DNA of 7,366 nt from an uncultured Lachnospiraceae bacterium. Its GTDB lineage: Bacteria > Bacillota > Clostridia > Lachnospirales > Lachnospiraceae. The DNA lies in the NCBI GenBank assembly GCA_947589175.1, contig CANPZR010000123.1, positions 1 through 7,366 on the forward strand, read 5' to 3'. Made by a program: the position numbers and the translations under genes. The notes beneath the pieces were generated by a model. The model was not told where the DNA came from, ran no database searches, and saw nothing but the letters and a program-made list of their open reading frames with translations. This document shows positions 4,904 to 7,366 of this stretch, piece after piece; position 1 is the stretch's first letter, and the number at the start of each line of letters is the position of its first letter.

Positions 4904-6229
4904 TTGGGACAGTCAACCTTTAGAGGGGGCACGCATCCGTATGAGGGCAAGGAACTCAGCTCGGAGAGCCCGATTCAGGTGATGATGCCGAAGGAGGAAC
5001 TGGTTTTCTCCATGAGCCAGCACATCGGAGCCCCTGCGACACCCGTCGTAGCCGTAGGCGATACGGTGAAGATGGGGCAGATTATTGGCGAAGCCAGCGG
5101 CTTCATTTCAGCCAATATTGTGAGCTCTGTCTCCGGTGAGGTCAAAGCGGTAGAACCCAGACTGCTGTCTTCCGGTGCGAAGGCGACCTGCGTGGTCATT
5201 GCCAACGATGGTCAGTATACACCGGTAGAGGGCCTCGGACAAGACAGGGATTACACCAAATTATCCAAAGAGGAAATCCGCCAGATCATCAAGGATGCCG
5301 GCATTGTCGGCATGGGCGGGGCCGGTTTCCCCACAAATGTTAAAGTTACCCCGAAAAATGAAGATGAGATCGATTACGTCATTGTCAACGGCGCCGAGTG
5401 CGAGCCGTATCTGACGTCGGACTACCGTCTGATGCTGGAGCGCTCGGAGGAGTTAGTGAAGGGGCTGGAGGTACTGGTATCCCTGTTCCCGAAGGCAAAG
5501 GGCGTCATCGCCATCGAGGACAACAAGCCGGAGGCCATTGCTAAGCTGCAGTACCTGACAGACAAGATTCCGAACCTGGAGGTCAAGGTGCTAAAGACCA
5601 AGTACCCGCAGGGCGCGGAGCGTCAGATCATCTATGTGGTTACAGGGCGCAGGATCTACTCTAAGATGCTGCCGGCGGACGCGGGCTGTATCGTGGACAA
5701 TGTCCAGACGGTCCTCGCTGTTTACGACGCCGTCTGCAAGTGCACGCCGAGCATGAGCCGCGTGATTACCCTGACGGGAGACGCGATGGCGAAGCCGCAG
5801 AACTATGAGGTGAAATTCGGCATGAGCCACAAGGAGCTGTTAGACGAGGCGGGCGGCCTGAAGTGCGAGGCGGAGAAGCTGATTTCCGGCGGACCGATGA
5901 TGGGTATGGCTATGTACGATCTGAACACGCCGATTACCAAGACCAGCTCATCCATTCTGGCGATGAGCAAGGACGAGGTGGCAGCCTGCGAGCCCACGAA
6001 CTGTATCCGCTGCGGGCGGTGCGCGACCGTCTGTCCGAGCCATCTGGTTCCGCAGATGATGGCCCTGGCGGCTGAGCGGAACGATCTGGACGATTTCCAG
6101 AAGCTGAACGGCATGGAGTGCTACGAGTGCGGCACCTGCACTTATGTCTGCCCGGCGAAGCGGAGACTGACGCAGATCTTTAAGCAGGCGAGACGCGCTG
6201 TTATGGACAACAGCAGAAAGAAAGCCTAA
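4904..6229 (+). CDS. rnfC: Electron transport complex subunit RnfC (ferredoxin:NAD+ oxidoreductase)
   Basis: RnfC is the peripheral subunit of the Rnf complex thought to hold the NAD(H)-binding site and FMN and to relay electrons through two [4Fe-4S] clusters on the cytoplasmic face of the membrane. The 441-aa length suits clostridial RnfC, which lacks the long repetitive tail of proteobacterial forms. Visible in order are the start FRGGTHPYEGK (6-16), a barrel-sandwich region with an SSVSGEVKAV turn (74-83), the nucleotide/flavin glycine motif GMGGAGFP (136-143), NGAECEPYLTSDY (162-174), KYPQGAERQ (233-241), and two cluster motifs: Cys367, 370, 373 and 377, then Cys406, 409, 412 and 416. All eight cluster cysteines are present. 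Translation starts at TTG. It is the first gene of the operon, 15 nt ahead of rnfD. Confidence 0.96.
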   Translation: MGQSTFRGGTHPYEGKELSSESPIQVMMPKEELVFSMSQHIGAPATPVVAVGDTVKMGQIIGEASGFISANIVSSVSGEVKAVEPRLLSSGAKATCVVIANDGQYTPVEGLGQDRDYTKLSKEEIRQIIKDAGIVGMGGAGFPTNVKVTPKNEDEIDYVIVNGAECEPYLTSDYRLMLERSEELVKGLEVLVSLFPKAKGVIAIEDNKPEAIAKLQYLTDKIPNLEVKVLKTKYPQGAERQIIYVVTGRRIYSKMLPADAGCIVDNVQTVLAVYDAVCKCTPSMSRVITLTGDAMAKPQNYEVKFGMSHKELLDEAGGLKCEAEKLISGGPMMGMAMYDLNTPITKTSSSILAMSKDEVAACEPTNCIRCGRCATVCPSHLVPQMMALAAERNDLDDFQKLNGMECYECGTCTYVCPAKRRLTQIFKQARRAVMDNSRKKA

Positions 6230-6244
6230 TGAGGAGGATATAAA

Positions 6245-7222
6245 ATGGAAGAGAAATTGCTGAACGTTTCGTCATCTCCTCATGTCAGGGACAATTCTTC
6301 GACAGCGTCCATCATGAGAGATGTCATTATTGCATTGATACCGACCACGCTGGTGGGTATCTGGAACTTTAGATTCAGCGCAGTTGTGGTCATTCTTGCC
6401 ACCTGCGTGACCTGTGTGTTAGCAGAGTATATCTGGCAGAAGCTGATGAAGCAGCCGATCACGACGGGCGACTGCAGCGCGCTTCTGACTGGCCTTTTGC
6501 TGGCGCTGAACCTGCCGAGCACCATTCCGATCTGGATGTGCGTGTTGGGCGGTGTATTTGCCATTATTATCGCCAAGCAGCTTTTCGGCGGACTGGGACA
6601 GAACTTTATGAACCCGGCGTTAGCGGGAAGATGCTTTTTGATGCTGGCATTCAGCAGCGCCATGACGAGCTTCACCATCAAGGAGGGAAATCCGATCTGG
6701 GCGGGCATCGCCATCGACGCCACCAGCAGCGCGACTCCTCTTATGCAGGTGAAGGAGGGCGGCCTGCCGGATCTTATGAAGATGTTTTTGGGAACTACGA
6801 CAGGTACGATTGGTGAGACGTCGGCTCTCGCCATCCTGATCGGAGCCATTTACCTTCTGATCCGGAAAGTCATCGACTGGAAGATTCCGGTCGCGTACAT
6901 TGTTACATTTGTCATTTTTGATTTGCTTTATCAGACCGTGGCGGGCGGAGCTCCTTATCCGGTGTTCTACGAGCTGTGCGGAGGCGGTCTCCTTCTGGGA
7001 GCCTTCTTCATGGCGACGGACTACGTCACGAGCCCGATTACCCCGAAAGGGAAGATTATATTCGGAATACTCCTCGGTCTTTTGACCGGCCTGTTCCGGT
7101 TCTTCGGTGAGTCCGCAGAGGGCGTTTCCTTTGCCATCATCATCGGCAACCTGTGCGTTCCGCTGATTGAGAAATTCACCATTCCAAAAGCATTTGGAAA
7201 GGAGGGCAAGGCAAATGAGTGA
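6245..7222 (+). CDS. rnfD: Electron transport complex subunit RnfD
   Basis: RnfD is an integral membrane subunit of the Rnf complex, homologous to NqrB, carrying a covalently bound FMN and taking part in ion translocation. The 325-aa protein begins with the family motif NVSSSPHVRD (7-16) and has about nine to ten hydrophobic segments. Conserved blocks are TTGDCSALLTGLLLALNLP (73-91), GGLGQNFMNPALAGR (115-129) and MATDYVTSPITPKG (256-269). The flavinylation motif reads DATSSATPL (158-166), so Thr164 is the predicted FMN attachment residue; the usual SGAT glycine is Ser162 here. The ATG at 6245 has AGGAGG at 6232-6237 with 7-nt spacing. The end overlaps rnfG by 8 nt, consistent with coupled translation. 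Confidence 0.95.
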   Translation: MEEKLLNVSSSPHVRDNSSTASIMRDVIIALIPTTLVGIWNFRFSAVVVILATCVTCVLAEYIWQKLMKQPITTGDCSALLTGLLLALNLPSTIPIWMCVLGGVFAIIIAKQLFGGLGQNFMNPALAGRCFLMLAFSSAMTSFTIKEGNPIWAGIAIDATSSATPLMQVKEGGLPDLMKMFLGTTTGTIGETSALAILIGAIYLLIRKVIDWKIPVAYIVTFVIFDLLYQTVAGGAPYPVFYELCGGGLLLGAFFMATDYVTSPITPKGKIIFGILLGLLTGLFRFFGESAEGVSFAIIIGNLCVPLIEKFTIPKAFGKEGKANE

Positions 7223-7366
7223 GAAAAAAGATACCATGATCAAAGACGCCATAATACTCTGTCTCATTACTCTCATTCTGGGCGCGGTTCTGGCAGGCGT
7301 GTACGCTATCACCAAGGGCCCCATCGATGAGGCCCAGGCGAAGGCGAACAACGAGGCCTGCGCGGC
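7215..7366 (+). CDS. rnfG: Electron transport complex subunit RnfG (5' part; cut by window end)
   Basis: Fifty codons are visible, from the ATG at 7215: MSEKKDTMIKDAIILCLITL, then a continuous hydrophobic stretch to about residue 31 (ending in VYAITKGPIDEAQAKA). This is the single N-terminal membrane anchor expected of RnfG, whose following domain carries a covalently bound FMN on the outer face of the membrane. That domain and its flavinylation motif lie beyond the window. GGAGG at 7201-7205 sits 9 nt upstream, within the end of rnfD, which this gene overlaps by 8 nt. The identity rests mainly on position after rnfC-rnfD in the standard CDGEAB order, plus the anchor and the family-like residues after it. 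Confidence 0.88.
   Translation, partial: MSEKKDTMIKDAIILCLITLILGAVLAGVYAITKGPIDEAQAKANNEACA

Noticed and set aside
6620..7351. 243-codon minus-strand frame opposite rnfD and rnfG
   Set aside because: It runs opposite clear rnfD and rnfG coding sequence and has no recognisable protein features.
1..7366. Mobile element, CRISPR array, tRNA or phage genes
   Set aside because: I found no transposase or integrase, no spaced direct repeats of CRISPR type, and no cloverleaf-like sequences; gene style is uniform across the window.

Overview
The window looks like a chromosomal segment from an anaerobic Firmicute, most likely a moderately GC-rich member of the Clostridia such as Lachnospiraceae. This rests on the strong AGGAGG-type ribosome binding sites, consensus sigma-A-like promoters, a YtrA-type GntR/ABC cassette, a stand-alone SCP2 protein and a clostridial rnfC-rnfD-rnfG gene order. 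The placement is inference from gene content and style, not a database match. All genes read on the plus strand. I see no tRNA, rRNA, CRISPR array, insertion sequence or other sign of mobile DNA.

Layout. Bases 1-764 hold the C-terminal half of a neurotransmitter:sodium symporter (NSS) family transporter. Bases 765-932 hold a near-perfect promoter (TTGACA, 17 nt, TATACT) inside a striking symmetric array of 10-bp repeats, which is the probable operator of the next operon. Bases 933-2795 are a tightly coupled three-gene operon: a YtrA-subfamily GntR regulator, an ABC ATPase and an ABC-2-type permease, with overlapping gene ends. A small SCP2-domain protein (2973-3290) follows behind its own extended -10 promoter and ends at a good hairpin terminator. 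A MATE-family efflux transporter (3375-4757) comes next. After a GC-rich hairpin and another extended -10 promoter, the Rnf operon begins: rnfC (TTG start), rnfD, and the first 50 codons of rnfG, which is cut by the window end.

How the genes work together. The GntR protein probably represses its own operon and releases it when the cell meets the molecule that the ABC exporter handles, as in the B. subtilis ytr system; the ligand cannot be read from sequence. The Rnf genes encode part of the membrane ferredoxin:NAD+ oxidoreductase, which couples electron flow from reduced ferredoxin to NAD+ with Na+ or H+ export. The NSS symporter and the MATE exporter belong to families commonly driven by ion gradients, so a gradient made by Rnf could power them, but no direct regulatory link is visible.

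Most of the window is recognisable biology. The most unusual item is the symmetric operator/promoter array at 814-870. Smaller points are a variant flavinylation motif in RnfD and the orphan SCP2 gene with its own promoter and a long leader.
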